Notes: a model not told the origin generated them from the sequence alone. Shown: positions 25,108-34,212, counted from the first letter of the stretch. The stretch: 64,000 nucleotides of DNA from Bacillota bacterium (GCA_023386265.1 JAEWKA010000004.1:434001-498000); one strand, 5' to 3'. Numbers and translations are program-made.

Positions 25108-25998
25108 CTACGCTCTTGGATGCGCCTTGTTATAGACGTCCTTAAGCTGCTTCTTCACAAGCTGTGAATAGACTTGTGTGGAAGATATGTCGGCATGCCC
25201 CAACATTTCCTGAATCGAGCGCAAATCCGCGCCATTTTCAAGAAGGTGCGCCGCAAACGAATGGCGCAGAGTGTGAGGAGTGATCGTTTTTTCGATCTTA
25301 GCCTTAACCTGATAGGTCTTTATAATCTTCCAGAAGCCTTGACGTGACATGCGCTCGCCGCTTACGTTGACGAAAAGAGAAGTCTCGTCGGAAGAAGCAA
25401 TCATCTGCGGTCTTATGAACTCGACATATTCAGCAAGAGCGCGAATCGCGGCTGGATATAGAGGGATTATCCTCTCTTTTTCGTGACCGCGGCAGCGAAT
25501 GATGCCTGCCGATATATTTACATCATTTACATTTAGTGAAATGAGCTCGCTGACACGTATTCCGGTTGCGTAGAGAAGCTCCAGCATCGCCCTGTCGCGG
25601 TAGCCTTTAAGGTCTGTGCATTCGGGCTGCTCAAGCAGCAGCTCGACTTCCTTACCTGTCAGTATCTGCGGAAGTCTTTGAACAGCTTTTTCGGGAACAA
25701 GCCCGACAGCCGGGTTTTCATCCACTATTCCCTGAGCAATCAGGTATTTATAGAAGTTTTTGATTGACGCAATGCTTCTGGAAATCGTGGGCACAGACTT
25801 TCCCTGCGACTTTGTCCAGCCGGTGTAATCGCAAAGCTCTTCTGATGTAGCTGTTTCCAAGCTCTCGTCCGTATGGGCCTCAAGGTAATCTCGGAGTTGT
25901 CTGATGTCTCTTAAATAGGAACTGAGGGTGTTATCGGATGCCTTTTTATCGTTCAAAAGATAACTCTCATATTTTTCCATGCACTGAGCATTATTCAC
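25108..25998 (-). CDS. xerD: tyrosine recombinase XerD-like
   Basis: The protein has 296 residues from a GTG at 25998, which has an AAAGGAGGAG site. This start avoids overlap with spoIIM; an upstream ATG would run through that gene. An N-terminal SAM-like core-binding domain covers about residues 1-95. The catalytic domain has the first Arg in ATGIRVSEL, HTLRHSFAAHLL (His-x-x-Arg), the LGH box and a Tyr in STQVYSQ. It probably resolves chromosome dimers at dif. A second Xer gene is not in the window, so XerC versus XerD is not proven. Confidence 0.88.
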   Translation of the reverse strand: MNNAQCMEKYESYLLNDKKASDNTLSSYLRDIRQLRDYLEAHTDESLETATSEELCDYTGWTKSQGKSVPTISRSIASIKNFYKYLIAQGIVDENPAVGLVPEKAVQRLPQILTGKEVELLLEQPECTDLKGYRDRAMLELLYATGIRVSELISLNVNDVNISAGIIRCRGHEKERIIPLYPAAIRALAEYVEFIRPQMIASSDETSLFVNVSGERMSRQGFWKIIKTYQVKAKIEKTITPHTLRHSFAAHLLENGADLRSIQEMLGHADISSTQVYSQLVKKQLKDVYNKAHPRA

Positions 25999-26020
25999 GA
26001 TAACTCCTCCTTTCGATATT

Positions 26021-26608
26021 CTATGTAAGTAATGATACCAAATATGGTACAAACTTTATTTCAATCAATGTTCCAATTGCCAGAAACGGGACGCAGGCAA
26101 GAAACCTTGCATATAGCTTATCTTTTCGGGGTGCGGAATTGCCTCTGACAAGATGAAATATCCGCTCGGAACTTTTGAACCCCTCGATCGAGATCACGAA
26201 ATAGCACGCGAGAGAAAATATTGCCGGAACGCCGAGGATTACTGCCGCCATAATTATTCCGTTATCGGGATAAGCAGATATTATGGTAGCCGCAGTACAA
26301 CTCAGCGCATATCCTCGTATACAGCTCAAAGCAGGCAGTAAAGCCAGTCCGAGAAAAGAGGTGCCAAACAAAAACGCAACCAGTTGAAACCTCGAATAAT
26401 TCAAAAATAAACTAACGGGACTTGAAGAAGCGATAGCATCCGCTCCTAAATAATCGTTCAGAAATGAATCAAATCCGAAGAAGGAGCCAACGACGCTCCC
26501 AGCTAGGCAACCCGCTGAAAAACATAGGATAAGAGCCAAAAAATATATCCTACCGTTTTTGTTATACGAGGTTCCGTTATTCCCAAGTGAAAGATCCCTT
26601 TTTATCAT
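26021..26608 (-). CDS. spoIIM: stage II sporulation protein M-like membrane protein
   Basis: The protein has 195 residues with about five hydrophobic segments and a short basic N-terminus. The pattern of a first helix followed by a long outside loop, then a core with GTSFLGLALLPALSCIRGYALSCTAA, fits SpoIIM. SpoIIM works with SpoIID and SpoIIP in dissolving septal peptidoglycan during engulfment. It lies 22 bases upstream of xerD, an arrangement found in other sporulating Firmicutes. Confidence 0.82.
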   Translation of the reverse strand: MIKRDLSLGNNGTSYNKNGRIYFLALILCFSAGCLAGSVVGSFFGFDSFLNDYLGADAIASSSPVSLFLNYSRFQLVAFLFGTSFLGLALLPALSCIRGYALSCTAATIISAYPDNGIIMAAVILGVPAIFSLACYFVISIEGFKSSERIFHLVRGNSAPRKDKLYARFLACVPFLAIGTLIEIKFVPYLVSLLT

Positions 26609-26924
26609 TGCCGCACCGCCTCAACACTAGTGATGGCAGCGCAGGGAATAATAACTCAATTTACATAACACTCTAATGTCGCCAATATAATACAAATTCA
26701 ATCAGTTATCAAGCCTTTATGCAAAATAAAATGATTTTTGTTAATTATGACGAGATATTATGTTAACTGTATTATGTTAACCTGCGTAACTGCCCTTCCC
26801 AAAACTGCGCCAAACACCACGATTATTAGCAATATATAGAGTGTTATTATTCCAGCATAACTATATATAGGTAATCATATTCAAATTATGTAAACTTTTA
26901 TTGCGTGATTACTATTAGTAATAT
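26609..26924. other. AT-rich intergenic region between TIGR04086 and spoIIM genes
   Basis: This 316-base stretch holds a 12-base direct repeat (26756-26781), a small hairpin ATTACT/AGTAAT at 26908-26922 just after the TIGR04086 gene, and presumably the spoIIM promoter. I see no gene in it. Confidence 0.5.
26756..26781. repeat. tandem direct repeat TATTATGTTAAC x2
   Basis: Two identical 12-base copies start at 26756 and 26770, with two bases between them. Each contains the palindrome GTTAAC. They lie about 150-170 bases upstream of spoIIM and could be a regulator binding site. Confidence 0.4.
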
Positions 26925-27350
26925 TTATCTGCGAAGCTTCGATTTCTTTCTTTTTCTGTGCAATTTTAACACTCCTCCAAAGCAGCCACCCGCAACCGCC
27001 GCGATGATTATTCTCATTGTGAGCGCCGCTTCATCGCTGCTTTTCCTGAAAAGCAGCGTCCCCAGCAGTATCAGAACGACATAAAACGCTGCTGCGGTCA
27101 GCCCCGCGACGACTACTCCCCCGCCCTGCCGTCCCGCGCAGTATATTCCGCTAACTGTTGCTCCCAGAATTACCGCCACCAAAATGAACGTATCTCGGAG
27201 CGATTCGGGAAGCGCACCCGTCAACATCAGCGCAGCCAGAATAAAAATGATTGCCATAGTTATTATCACGCCGAGAAAAGCGCCTCTCACCGAATATCGG
27301 ATCAGACTTTTTTTACCGGCGCTTCGCTCAATTTTGTTTGACTTTTTCAT
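26925..27350 (-). CDS. TIGR04086 family membrane protein
   Basis: The protein has 141 residues with four membrane helices between basic ends (KKSNKIERSAGKK at the start, HRKRKKSKLRR at the end). The glycine-rich second half (GATVSGIYCAGRQGGG, AAVAGGCFGGVLKL) is typical of this Clostridia family. Function is unknown; it often lies near yajC or tgt, as here, but a terminator separates it from yajC. Confidence 0.75.
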   Translation of the reverse strand: MKKSNKIERSAGKKSLIRYSVRGAFLGVIITMAIIFILAALMLTGALPESLRDTFILVAVILGATVSGIYCAGRQGGGVVVAGLTAAAFYVVLILLGTLLFRKSSDEAALTMRIIIAAVAGGCFGGVLKLHRKRKKSKLRR

Positions 27351-27385
27351 TATCCACCCTCCGCAATTTGATTTGGGATAAAAAA

Positions 27386-27426
27386 TCCCCCGCGAAACAA
27401 GCCTATCAAAGCTTATTCAGCGGGGA
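27386..27426 (-). terminator. terminator of the queA-tgt-yajC operon
   Basis: TCCCC and GGGGA arms with imperfect inner pairing (AGC/GCT) enclose a loop region. On the minus strand a T-run (TTTTTTA) follows directly. It lies about 45 bases after the yajC stop. Confidence 0.6.
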
Positions 27427-27472
27427 ATTCAACAATTACTATTTTAAATTATTATTACAGCTTCAGAACAAT

Positions 27473-27850
27473 TTATTTGTCCTTACGCGAAATTGCCCAT
27501 TTTGCGAGCTGGATGCGGACTCTGTCGTCACCGGACTCAATTGTGATGCTGTCACCTGAGACGCTTACGATTTCGCCCATGATTCCGCCGATTGTGGTGA
27601 TTTTATCGCCGGTGCCGAGTGAGCTTCTCATCTCTTCAACTTTTTTCTTCTTCTTGTTTTCCGGTCTTATCATGAAGAAATAGAAAACCGCAAAAAGAAC
27701 AGCTATTGAAATGACGAACTGAATTGTTCCGCTGGAACCGCCTGTTGTTCCTGTTGTTCCTGTCGTTCCAAGCGCTGAGCAGCCAGCAAAGGCAAAGATC
27801 ATCACCGCTGCAGAAGCAATGATTCCAATTATTCTCTTTATTGATCTCAT
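27473..27850 (-). CDS. yajC: preprotein translocase subunit YajC with an unusual lipoprotein-like N-terminus
   Basis: The protein has 125 residues. The C-terminal half is typical YajC: one membrane helix (FVISIAVLFAVFYFFMIRPE), a KKKKK patch, then GTGDKITTIGGIMGEI and a short beta domain. YajC joins SecDF in the translocon. Before the helix there is an extra segment: a signal-like peptide MRSIKRIIGIIASAAVMIF ending in FAGC and then a Thr-Gly repeat (GTTGTTGTTGG) encoded by three 9-base repeats. This would make it a lipoprotein with an added outer segment, which YajC usually lacks. Start codon and AGGAGG site are clear. Confidence 0.85.
   Translation of the reverse strand: MRSIKRIIGIIASAAVMIFAFAGCSALGTTGTTGTTGGSSGTIQFVISIAVLFAVFYFFMIRPENKKKKKVEEMRSSLGTGDKITTIGGIMGEIVSVSGDSITIESGDDRVRIQLAKWAISRKDK
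27741..27767. repeat. three 9-base tandem repeats inside yajC
   Basis: The unit CCTGTTGTT occurs twice and then once as CCTGTCGTT. It encodes the Gly-Thr-Thr repeat between the lipobox and the membrane helix. Confidence 0.8.
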
Positions 27851-27912
27851 TTAGTCGACCTCCTAGATTTGTGATTAGATTATATATGGCAATGTTTTCA
27901 TTTGCAAGGTTT

Positions 27913-29043
27913 TTATATCCTTCTGCCCAGTTTTTCGGAATATTCTTTGCGAAAATCAGCAAAGGTACCGTTATCCATCTCAAAACGTATTCTATCCATA
28001 AGTTTATTATAAAAATACAGATTGTGGATAACTCCGAATCGAAGTCCTAAAATTTCCCCTGCTTTTAAAAGATGGCGAATGTAGGCTCTCGAAAAGCTGC
28101 GGCAAACAGGACAGTCGCAATGCGGGTCGATGGGCCCGTCATCCTCAGCGTATTTCTGGTTGTTGATGTTGATAACTCCGTCCCAAGTAAAAAGGTGTCC
28201 GTGCCTGCCGTCACGCGCCGGCATAACGCAGTCAAAGAAATCGACGCCGCGCCAGACGCCCTCAATGATGTTCGATGGTGTTCCGACGCCCATGAGATAG
28301 CGAGGCTTGTCCTTTGGCATATGCTCCTCAACTAACTCAATCGTGTCGTACATCTCCTGATGGCTCTCCCCTACCGCGAGCCCGCCGATGGCATAGCCTT
28401 CAAGTTCAAGTTCCGCAATCTGCTTCATATGGCGCACACGAAGGTCGGGATATACTGCGCCCTGATTTATTCCGAAAAGCACCTGACCGGGGTTCACAGT
28501 GTCGGGCAGGGAGTTCAGCCTGTCAAGCTCAGTTTTGCACCGAACCAGCCAGCGGTAGGTCCTGTCACAGGACTTGTCACAATATTCGTAGGGCGAGGGT
28601 ATCTTCACGCACTCGTCGAAGGCCATTGCAATGTCCGAGCCGAGGTTTGACTGTATTCTCATACTCTCTTCGGGGCCCATGAAAATCTTGTGGCCATCGA
28701 TGTGTGAATTAAAGCTTACGCCCTCCTCCTTGATTTTCCGAAGCTCCGCAAGCGAAAAAATCTGGAAGCCGCCGCTGTCTGTCAAAATCGGTCCATTCCA
28801 GCACATGAACCTGTGCAGTCCACCGCGTCGGCGTATAAGCTCATCTCCTGGTCTGACATGGAGGTGATAGGTATTTGAAAGCTCAATCTGGCAGCCAAGT
28901 TCCTTGAGCTCCGGAGCTGTAATTCCTCCCTTTATGGCTCCCTGTGTGCCGACATTCATGAACACCGGCGTCTGCACGGTGCCGTGAGGGCAGGTAAACT
29001 CACCCCTGCGGGCGTGTCCTTCGGTTTTTATTACTTTAAACAA
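27913..29043 (-). CDS. tgt: tRNA-guanine transglycosylase
   Basis: The protein has 376 residues. The substrate pocket motif LTDSGGFQ, the catalytic region DFFDCVMPARDGRHGHLF, and the zinc site CDCPVCRS followed by the downstream HNLYF are present. It exchanges G34 for the queuosine precursor preQ1 in Asp, Asn, His and Tyr tRNAs. The loop MPARDGRHGHLF differs from the common bacterial MPTRNARNG form. It follows queA by 20 bases. Confidence 0.95.
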   Translation of the reverse strand: MFKVIKTEGHARRGEFTCPHGTVQTPVFMNVGTQGAIKGGITAPELKELGCQIELSNTYHLHVRPGDELIRRRGGLHRFMCWNGPILTDSGGFQIFSLAELRKIKEEGVSFNSHIDGHKIFMGPEESMRIQSNLGSDIAMAFDECVKIPSPYEYCDKSCDRTYRWLVRCKTELDRLNSLPDTVNPGQVLFGINQGAVYPDLRVRHMKQIAELELEGYAIGGLAVGESHQEMYDTIELVEEHMPKDKPRYLMGVGTPSNIIEGVWRGVDFFDCVMPARDGRHGHLFTWDGVININNQKYAEDDGPIDPHCDCPVCRSFSRAYIRHLLKAGEILGLRFGVIHNLYFYNKLMDRIRFEMDNGTFADFRKEYSEKLGRRI

Positions 29044-29063
29044 TTGAATTCTCCTAGTCGTCT

Positions 29064-30086
29064 TTACTCGATAAACATCGCGTCGCCGAACGAGAAAAAG
29101 CGGTATTTTTCCTCAACGGCCTTGGTGTATGCCGCAAGAATGTGTTCTCTGCCGGCAAGTGCCGAAACGAGCATCACGAGGGTGCTTTCAGGCAGATGAA
29201 AATTCGTGACAAGCGCATCTATGCATTTGAACCTATAACCCGGATAGATAAAGATTTCCGTCCAGCCCGAGCCCTCATCGAGCGTTCCGTCGTCCTTCGC
29301 AAAGCTTTCGAGCGTTCTACACGATGTTGTGCCGACAGCTACTACGCGTCCCCCTCTCCGCTTGGTTTCCGTTATCGCTTCGGCCGCATCTGCGGGTATG
29401 ATGCAGAATTCGGAGTGCATTTCGTGGCTTTCCACATCCTCGCTCTTTACGGGTCTGAAGGTTCCGAGTCCAACGTGGAGGGTAAGATAGCAAACCTTAA
29501 CACCCTTTTCTGCAATTTTGTTTAAAAGCTCCTCAGTGAAGTGCAGTCCCGCCGTCGGAGCCGCAGCAGAGCCGACTTCGCGCGAATAGACCGTCTGGTA
29601 GCGCTCCTGATCTTCAAGTTCAGTTTTAATATAAGGCGGCAGCGGCATTCTTCCGAGGCGTTCCAGTACCTCGAGGAATATGCCCTCGTATTCGAATTTA
29701 AGAAGTTTGTTTCCGCCCTCGGCGCATTCTGTGACCGTAGCCGTAAGCTCGCCCTCGCCAAAGATAAGCTTCGTTCCGGGCTTTGTTTTCTTGCCCGGGC
29801 GCGTAAGGCATTCCCAGACGCCGCTGCCAATATCTCGCAAAAGAACGACTTCGATCACGCCACCTGTCTCGCGCTTGCCAATGAGTCTTGCCGGAAGGAC
29901 GCGCGAGTCGTTCAGGACAAGGCAATCCCCTTCGCTCAGATATTCCGGCAAATCGTAGAAATGCTTGTGCTCAACTTCTCCCGTCATCTTGTCGAGATGC
30001 AGAAGTCTGGACGTGTCTCTTCTCTCAAGAGGTGTCTGCGCGATAAGCTCTTCCGGCAGATAATAATTAAAATCCGATGTTTTCAT
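29064..30086 (-). CDS. queA: S-adenosylmethionine:tRNA ribosyltransferase-isomerase
   Basis: The protein has 340 residues with the family landmarks DFNYYLPEELIAQTPLERRD at the N-terminus, LVLNDSRVLPARL, APTAGLHFT and TNFHLPESTL. It converts preQ1-tRNA to epoxyqueuosine-tRNA using the ribosyl part of SAM. It is the first gene of queA-tgt-yajC. Confidence 0.96.
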   Translation of the reverse strand: MKTSDFNYYLPEELIAQTPLERRDTSRLLHLDKMTGEVEHKHFYDLPEYLSEGDCLVLNDSRVLPARLIGKRETGGVIEVVLLRDIGSGVWECLTRPGKKTKPGTKLIFGEGELTATVTECAEGGNKLLKFEYEGIFLEVLERLGRMPLPPYIKTELEDQERYQTVYSREVGSAAAPTAGLHFTEELLNKIAEKGVKVCYLTLHVGLGTFRPVKSEDVESHEMHSEFCIIPADAAEAITETKRRGGRVVAVGTTSCRTLESFAKDDGTLDEGSGWTEIFIYPGYRFKCIDALVTNFHLPESTLVMLVSALAGREHILAAYTKAVEEKYRFFSFGDAMFIE

Positions 30087-30114
30087 AAATATAAAAAGCT
30101 CCTGTGCTTAAAGA

Positions 30115-30138
30115 AGTGGCGTGATAAATCACGCCACT
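30115..30138 (-). terminator. terminator after the SpoIID/LytB gene
   Basis: A perfect 11-bp palindromic stem (AGTGGCGTGAT and complement) followed on the minus strand by TCTTTAAG. It separates the SpoIID gene from queA. The T-run is weak. Confidence 0.5.
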
Positions 30139-30201
30139 ATTAATGTTAGCCGTTTTTTTGCTATGCGTGTTTTTATTGAAGCGCTGAGCAACGTAAAAAA
30201 A

Positions 30202-31881
30202 TCACACCAATGTCCCTTGAGAAATATTAACTCCGGTAAAATAGAACCTTATTATCTGGCGGTAGTTCAGCCCATAGTTTTTCGCCATTGAGTAAGCCCC
30301 GAACTGGCTCATGCCCACATTGTGCCCCCAGCCGCTGCCGGTTATAACAAACGTGCCTGTAGCGGACTGTGTAACTGTATAATGCACGCTTTGAAGACCT
30401 AATACACCGTAATTTGAATCCTTTGTAAGTACCTTTGTATTTCCATTTGCATCCGAGAAGGTCATCTTGATAACATTATTCGTATCGGAATATTCGGGTG
30501 TCATACTAACGATATCGCCGCCGGAATAACCGCATGAAGCAAGTTTTGCCGCAATCTGTGCGCCGGTGAATTCGTAACTCCAGCTTTTGCGGGAATTGAG
30601 AGACTGCGGAACAGCGTCCTCATAAGGATCCAGCACACCGCGCAGATAAGGCAGCGCCGTTAGGAATATGTTTTCGCTGTCCTCTGTTCCCCCGCCATCA
30701 GACGAGAAATAGAAAGTGGAACAAACAGAGCCGTTATACGTCACATATTCACCCGCTGTGGCATCGACAGCCGCATCTGTGGCCGACGTTGCGGAGTTTG
30801 TGCCGCGATACACCTGCGATAAGTCATCATTTGTAAGATCGAAGCCGTAGCTTGAAAATTTTCCTACACTCGTTGCAAAATATGATCTTGCGCATAGGGC
30901 CTGAGCCTTCAAAGCCTCTTGAGGCCACGACGAGGACATTTCATAAGGCAAGACGCCCTTGACGTAATCCTCGATGTTCAAAATGTTTACAACGGTAAGC
31001 TTGTCGTTAGTGTAACGGAAATACTCGAAGTCGCCGTAATACGCGTAGCCCTTGAACCATGTGATAGCCTTTGTGTTCGCCGAAAGCGGATGCACAGCGA
31101 GATTAGCGTTCGTTCCGCAATCGAACATAAAAAGGATTTTCGTCGTATTTGTCTTCGTTACGGCAACGCATCGGCTGCTGCCCGTGAAGATATTGCCGGT
31201 CACGCCAAGGCTGACTCTAGCGGTGTTTGTCTCCCCCGCCGACTGATAATTACCTATCATTACGTAATACGCGCCGTTTATGTATGCCGGGAATCCGTCA
31301 GCGTACTGTGAAGCGACAGATTTCGCGGTATCAAAATCTGCGTAGGCATTCGGAAGCTGGATGTTGTAGCAGCCGACTGTCCCTGACGGAACTGCGGTGT
31401 TGACATTCGGCACCATGGTAAGCGTTGTAACATCGGTGCTTCCGAGAACGCGGAACACTCGGGATGAATCGTAGTATCCAAACTGGTAGCCGCTTCCGAC
31501 CTTATTTTCGAGATTCGCGTATGTAAGAGCCGTGTTGCGTGAACTGCTGTAATAATAATTTAGGCCCACTCGGACTGTCTGCTGTTTAATACCGACTGTT
31601 GTCCCGTCCGGATCTCCGCTCGGCACAGTTGGCGGAGTCGTGGACGATTGTCCGATCTGTACAACACCACTACCCGTAATGGCATATGTACCGCCTGCGA
31701 CCGAAACTGTTCCGGTGTCTCCAACCGCATAAGATGAGCTGATATCTCCCGACAGAACATTCTGCGAGTCATTGACATATATTGAGTCTGCGGCGTACGC
31801 GTTGCCTCCGATGCTGAGCACCGAAAAACAAAGCACTGCCGCAAGCATAAATGGCAGAAAAGTATGCATTTTGCGTTTCAT
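30202..31881 (-). CDS. SpoIID/LytB domain protein
   Basis: The protein has 559 residues with a signal peptide (about residues 1-30, ending GGNAYA). About 220 residues without a clear domain follow, then an SPOR-like stretch (SQYADGFPAYINGAYYVMIG). The SpoIID/LytB domain starts near residue 290 (LNIEDYVKGVLPYEMSSSWPQEALKAQA) and ends with GWGHNVGMSQFGA. SpoIID-type proteins are lytic transglycosylases that cut denuded glycan strands during engulfment or germination. This one is larger than SpoIID itself, so it is better called a SpoIID/LytB-domain protein. Confidence 0.88.
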   Translation of the reverse strand: MKRKMHTFLPFMLAAVLCFSVLSIGGNAYAADSIYVNDSQNVLSGDISSSYAVGDTGTVSVAGGTYAITGSGVVQIGQSSTTPPTVPSGDPDGTTVGIKQQTVRVGLNYYYSSSRNTALTYANLENKVGSGYQFGYYDSSRVFRVLGSTDVTTLTMVPNVNTAVPSGTVGCYNIQLPNAYADFDTAKSVASQYADGFPAYINGAYYVMIGNYQSAGETNTARVSLGVTGNIFTGSSRCVAVTKTNTTKILFMFDCGTNANLAVHPLSANTKAITWFKGYAYYGDFEYFRYTNDKLTVVNILNIEDYVKGVLPYEMSSSWPQEALKAQALCARSYFATSVGKFSSYGFDLTNDDLSQVYRGTNSATSATDAAVDATAGEYVTYNGSVCSTFYFSSDGGGTEDSENIFLTALPYLRGVLDPYEDAVPQSLNSRKSWSYEFTGAQIAAKLASCGYSGGDIVSMTPEYSDTNNVIKMTFSDANGNTKVLTKDSNYGVLGLQSVHYTVTQSATGTFVITGSGWGHNVGMSQFGAYSMAKNYGLNYRQIIRFYFTGVNISQGTLV

Positions 31882-31950
31882 ATGTACTTCCTTTCGCTAA
31901 TGTGACAAAAAATCGCGACACTTATGAAAAATTTTCATGGCGAACATTTA

Positions 31951-31979
31951 TTGACGTGGCTAGTGAACTGTGATAGGAT
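31951..31979 (+). promoter_or_regulatory. probable promoter of asd-dapA
   Basis: TTGACG, a 17-bp spacer and TAGGAT. It predicts a leader of about 150 nt before asd. No lysine riboswitch was recognised in that leader. Confidence 0.45.
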
Positions 31980-32136
31980 TTTACAAAAATAGTCAACATA
32001 ACTATAGAGAATCCTTTCGCCATTATATTACACAACTCTCCCTTTAATCAAGTATTAAGGCAAATTTTTGGGACAGTATTATTTATGAGCGATTTGAATA
32101 TATTTTCTTGAGCCCCATTGAAAGAAGGTAACCTGT

Positions 32137-33228
32137 ATGAAAAAGTACAAAGTCGGAATAGTCGGCGGAACGGGTATGGTCGGTCAGCGCTATGTTCTGC
32201 TCATCGCGGAGCATCCGTGGTTCGAGCTGACTTTAGTCGCTGCGAGCACCCGTAGCGCAGGCAAAACCTATGAAGATGCCGTTGCAGACCGCTGGGCGAT
32301 GGAAAAACCGATTCCGGATTGCGCAAAAAAAATGATTGTAAAAGACGCTATAGCCGATATGGCCGCTATAGTTTCTGAGGTCGATTTTATATTCTCCGCT
32401 GTCGACATGAAAAAAGACGAAATCCGTGAGATGGAGGACACCTACGCAAAGCTCGAGTGCCCCGTCGTATCGAACAACAGCGCACACCGCTGGACGTCCG
32501 ACGTGCCGATGGTGATACCGGAGTTGAACCCCGAACACATAAAGGTCATCGAAAGCCAGCGAAAGCGTCTTGGCACGAAGCGCGGCTTTGTTGCAGCAAA
32601 GTCCAACTGCTCGATTCAAAGCTATGTCCCAGCGCTTCATCCCCTGCGCGATGAATTTGGCATAAAAGCTGTTCTCGCCTGCACCTATCAGGCAATCTCC
32701 GGTGCCGGCAAGACCTTTGAGCGCTGGCCCGAAATGGTCGACAACTGCATCCCCTACATCGGCGGCGAAGAGGAAAAGTCAGAGCGCGAGCCGATGAAAA
32801 TTTGGGGCAAGGTCGAAAACGGAGCTATTGTTTCCGCAACGAAGCCTGTAATTACATCTCAGTGCCTGCGCGTTGCCTGCTCCGACGGGCATATGGCTGC
32901 CGTCTTCGTGAGCTTTGACAAAAAGCCCTCCAAGGAAGAAATCCTTGACAGGTGGGCAAATTTCAAGGGACGCGCACAGGAGCTGAACCTCCCCACCGCG
33001 CCTAAGCAGTTCCTTCATTATTTCACCGAAGATAATCGTCCGCAGACAAAGCTGGACCGCGGTCTTGAAAACGGAATGGCTATATCGGTCGGTCGTCTGC
33101 GCGAGGATACGCAATACGATTATAAATTTGTTTGTCTTTCCCACAACACGCTCAGAGGCGCCGCAGGAGGCGCAGTGGAACTAGCTGAATTACTTTGTGC
33201 AGAAGGCTACATCGAAGCGAATCATTAA
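32137..33228 (+). CDS. asd: aspartate-semialdehyde dehydrogenase (fungal/archaeal type)
   Basis: The protein has 363 residues with the N-terminal NADP-binding GIVGGTGMVGQRYV and the catalytic cysteine in AAKSNCSIQ (Cys158). GAGKTFERWPEMVDN and VACSDGHMAAV fit the subfamily of fungi, archaea and some Clostridia rather than the Gram-negative type. It reduces aspartyl phosphate to aspartate semialdehyde, the branch point to lysine/DAP, threonine and methionine. It is followed 11 bases later by dapA, with dapB next. Confidence 0.94.
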   Translation: MKKYKVGIVGGTGMVGQRYVLLIAEHPWFELTLVAASTRSAGKTYEDAVADRWAMEKPIPDCAKKMIVKDAIADMAAIVSEVDFIFSAVDMKKDEIREMEDTYAKLECPVVSNNSAHRWTSDVPMVIPELNPEHIKVIESQRKRLGTKRGFVAAKSNCSIQSYVPALHPLRDEFGIKAVLACTYQAISGAGKTFERWPEMVDNCIPYIGGEEEKSEREPMKIWGKVENGAIVSATKPVITSQCLRVACSDGHMAAVFVSFDKKPSKEEILDRWANFKGRAQELNLPTAPKQFLHYFTEDNRPQTKLDRGLENGMAISVGRLREDTQYDYKFVCLSHNTLRGAAGGAVELAELLCAEGYIEANH

Positions 33229-33239
33229 GGAGGGTTAAT

Positions 33240-34130
33240 ATGAAAACACCTATCTTTACAGGCGCAGCAACAGCAATTGTCACCCCGTTCCGTGAGGACA
33301 AGATTGATTTTGATAAGATGGCGGAACTCATCGATTTGCAGTATAAAGGCGGAATCTCCGCAATTATCGTCTGCGGTACGACAGGAGAAAACGCAACCCA
33401 ACCAATCGTGGAGCACGAAGAACTCGTTAATTTTTGTGTTAAAAAGAACGCAGGTCGCATGAAGATAATTGCCGGAGTCGGATCAAACGACACCATGACC
33501 AGTGTGCGCCTTGCCAGCAGCGCAAAAGCCTCCGGCGCCGATGGAATCCTTATGGTCACCCCCTATTACAATAAGACCACTCAGCGCGGACTTGTCCAGC
33601 ACTTTTCGACTGTTGCGGACCGCGTTGATATTCCGATGATTCTTTACAATGTTCCGGCAAGGACCGGCATCGGCCTTACGGCAGACACCTATAAAATCCT
33701 TTCGAAGCACCCCAACATCAACGGTATTAAGGAAGCGTCCGGCGATTTCAGCCTTTTTGCCCGCACTCGCGCGCTTTGCGGAGACGATCTTTTCGTCTGG
33801 AGCGGCAACGACGATAATACGATTCCAATGATGGCTATGGGCGCACTTGGCGTCATCTCCGTTGCTTCAAACATCGTTCCCGAGGCCGTGACCGAGCTCT
33901 GCAGGCTCTGTCTCGATAAGGACTTTGACGCAGCGACGAAGCTCTACTTCAAATATGCAGAGCTGTTTGAGAGGCTCTTTATCGAGGTTAACCCCATTCC
34001 GGTTAAGACCGCGATGAATCTGATGGGCATGGATGTCGGTAAACTCCGCCTCCCTCTCGTCGATATGGCTCCTGATACTCTCGAAAAACTCAAGGTGAGT
34101 CTTACAAACGTGGGTCTCAAGCTCAAATAA
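33240..34130 (+). CDS. dapA: 4-hydroxy-tetrahydrodipicolinate synthase
   Basis: The protein has 296 residues. Start: ATG at 33240 after AAGGAGGG, giving MKTPIFTGAATAIVTPF. Active-site motifs are GTTGENATQ, YNVPARTG (Tyr) and the Schiff-base lysine in NGIKEASGD. It condenses pyruvate with aspartate semialdehyde in the diaminopimelate pathway, needed for lysine, peptidoglycan and, in spores, dipicolinate. Confidence 0.96.
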   Translation: MKTPIFTGAATAIVTPFREDKIDFDKMAELIDLQYKGGISAIIVCGTTGENATQPIVEHEELVNFCVKKNAGRMKIIAGVGSNDTMTSVRLASSAKASGADGILMVTPYYNKTTQRGLVQHFSTVADRVDIPMILYNVPARTGIGLTADTYKILSKHPNINGIKEASGDFSLFARTRALCGDDLFVWSGNDDNTIPMMAMGALGVISVASNIVPEAVTELCRLCLDKDFDAATKLYFKYAELFERLFIEVNPIPVKTAMNLMGMDVGKLRLPLVDMAPDTLEKLKVSLTNVGLKLK

Positions 34131-34149
34131 TTACATACGAAAACACATA

Positions 34150-34169
34150 GGGGCGGCTTTGTTCGCCCC
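34150..34169 (+). terminator. small hairpin between dapA and dapB
   Basis: GGGGCG and CGCCCC pair around an 8-nt loop. Only TTAT follows, so it is more likely a stabilising or partial terminator than a full stop. Confidence 0.45.
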
Positions 34170-34212
34170 TTATGGTTAGTCTTTAACAAGACTGATTAAA
34201 CGGAGGATATTT

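Noticed and set aside
25108..25998. The XerD-like gene as a mobile-element integrase
   Set aside because: Its length, the spoIIM neighbour and the absence of attachment repeats or cargo fit the housekeeping recombinase.
26756..26781. A CRISPR array
   Set aside because: There are only two 12-base repeats with a 2-base gap and no cas genes.
31980..32136. A lysine riboswitch in the asd leader
   Set aside because: The leader of about 150 nt lacks the conserved lysine-element core and a five-helix fold could not be traced by eye.
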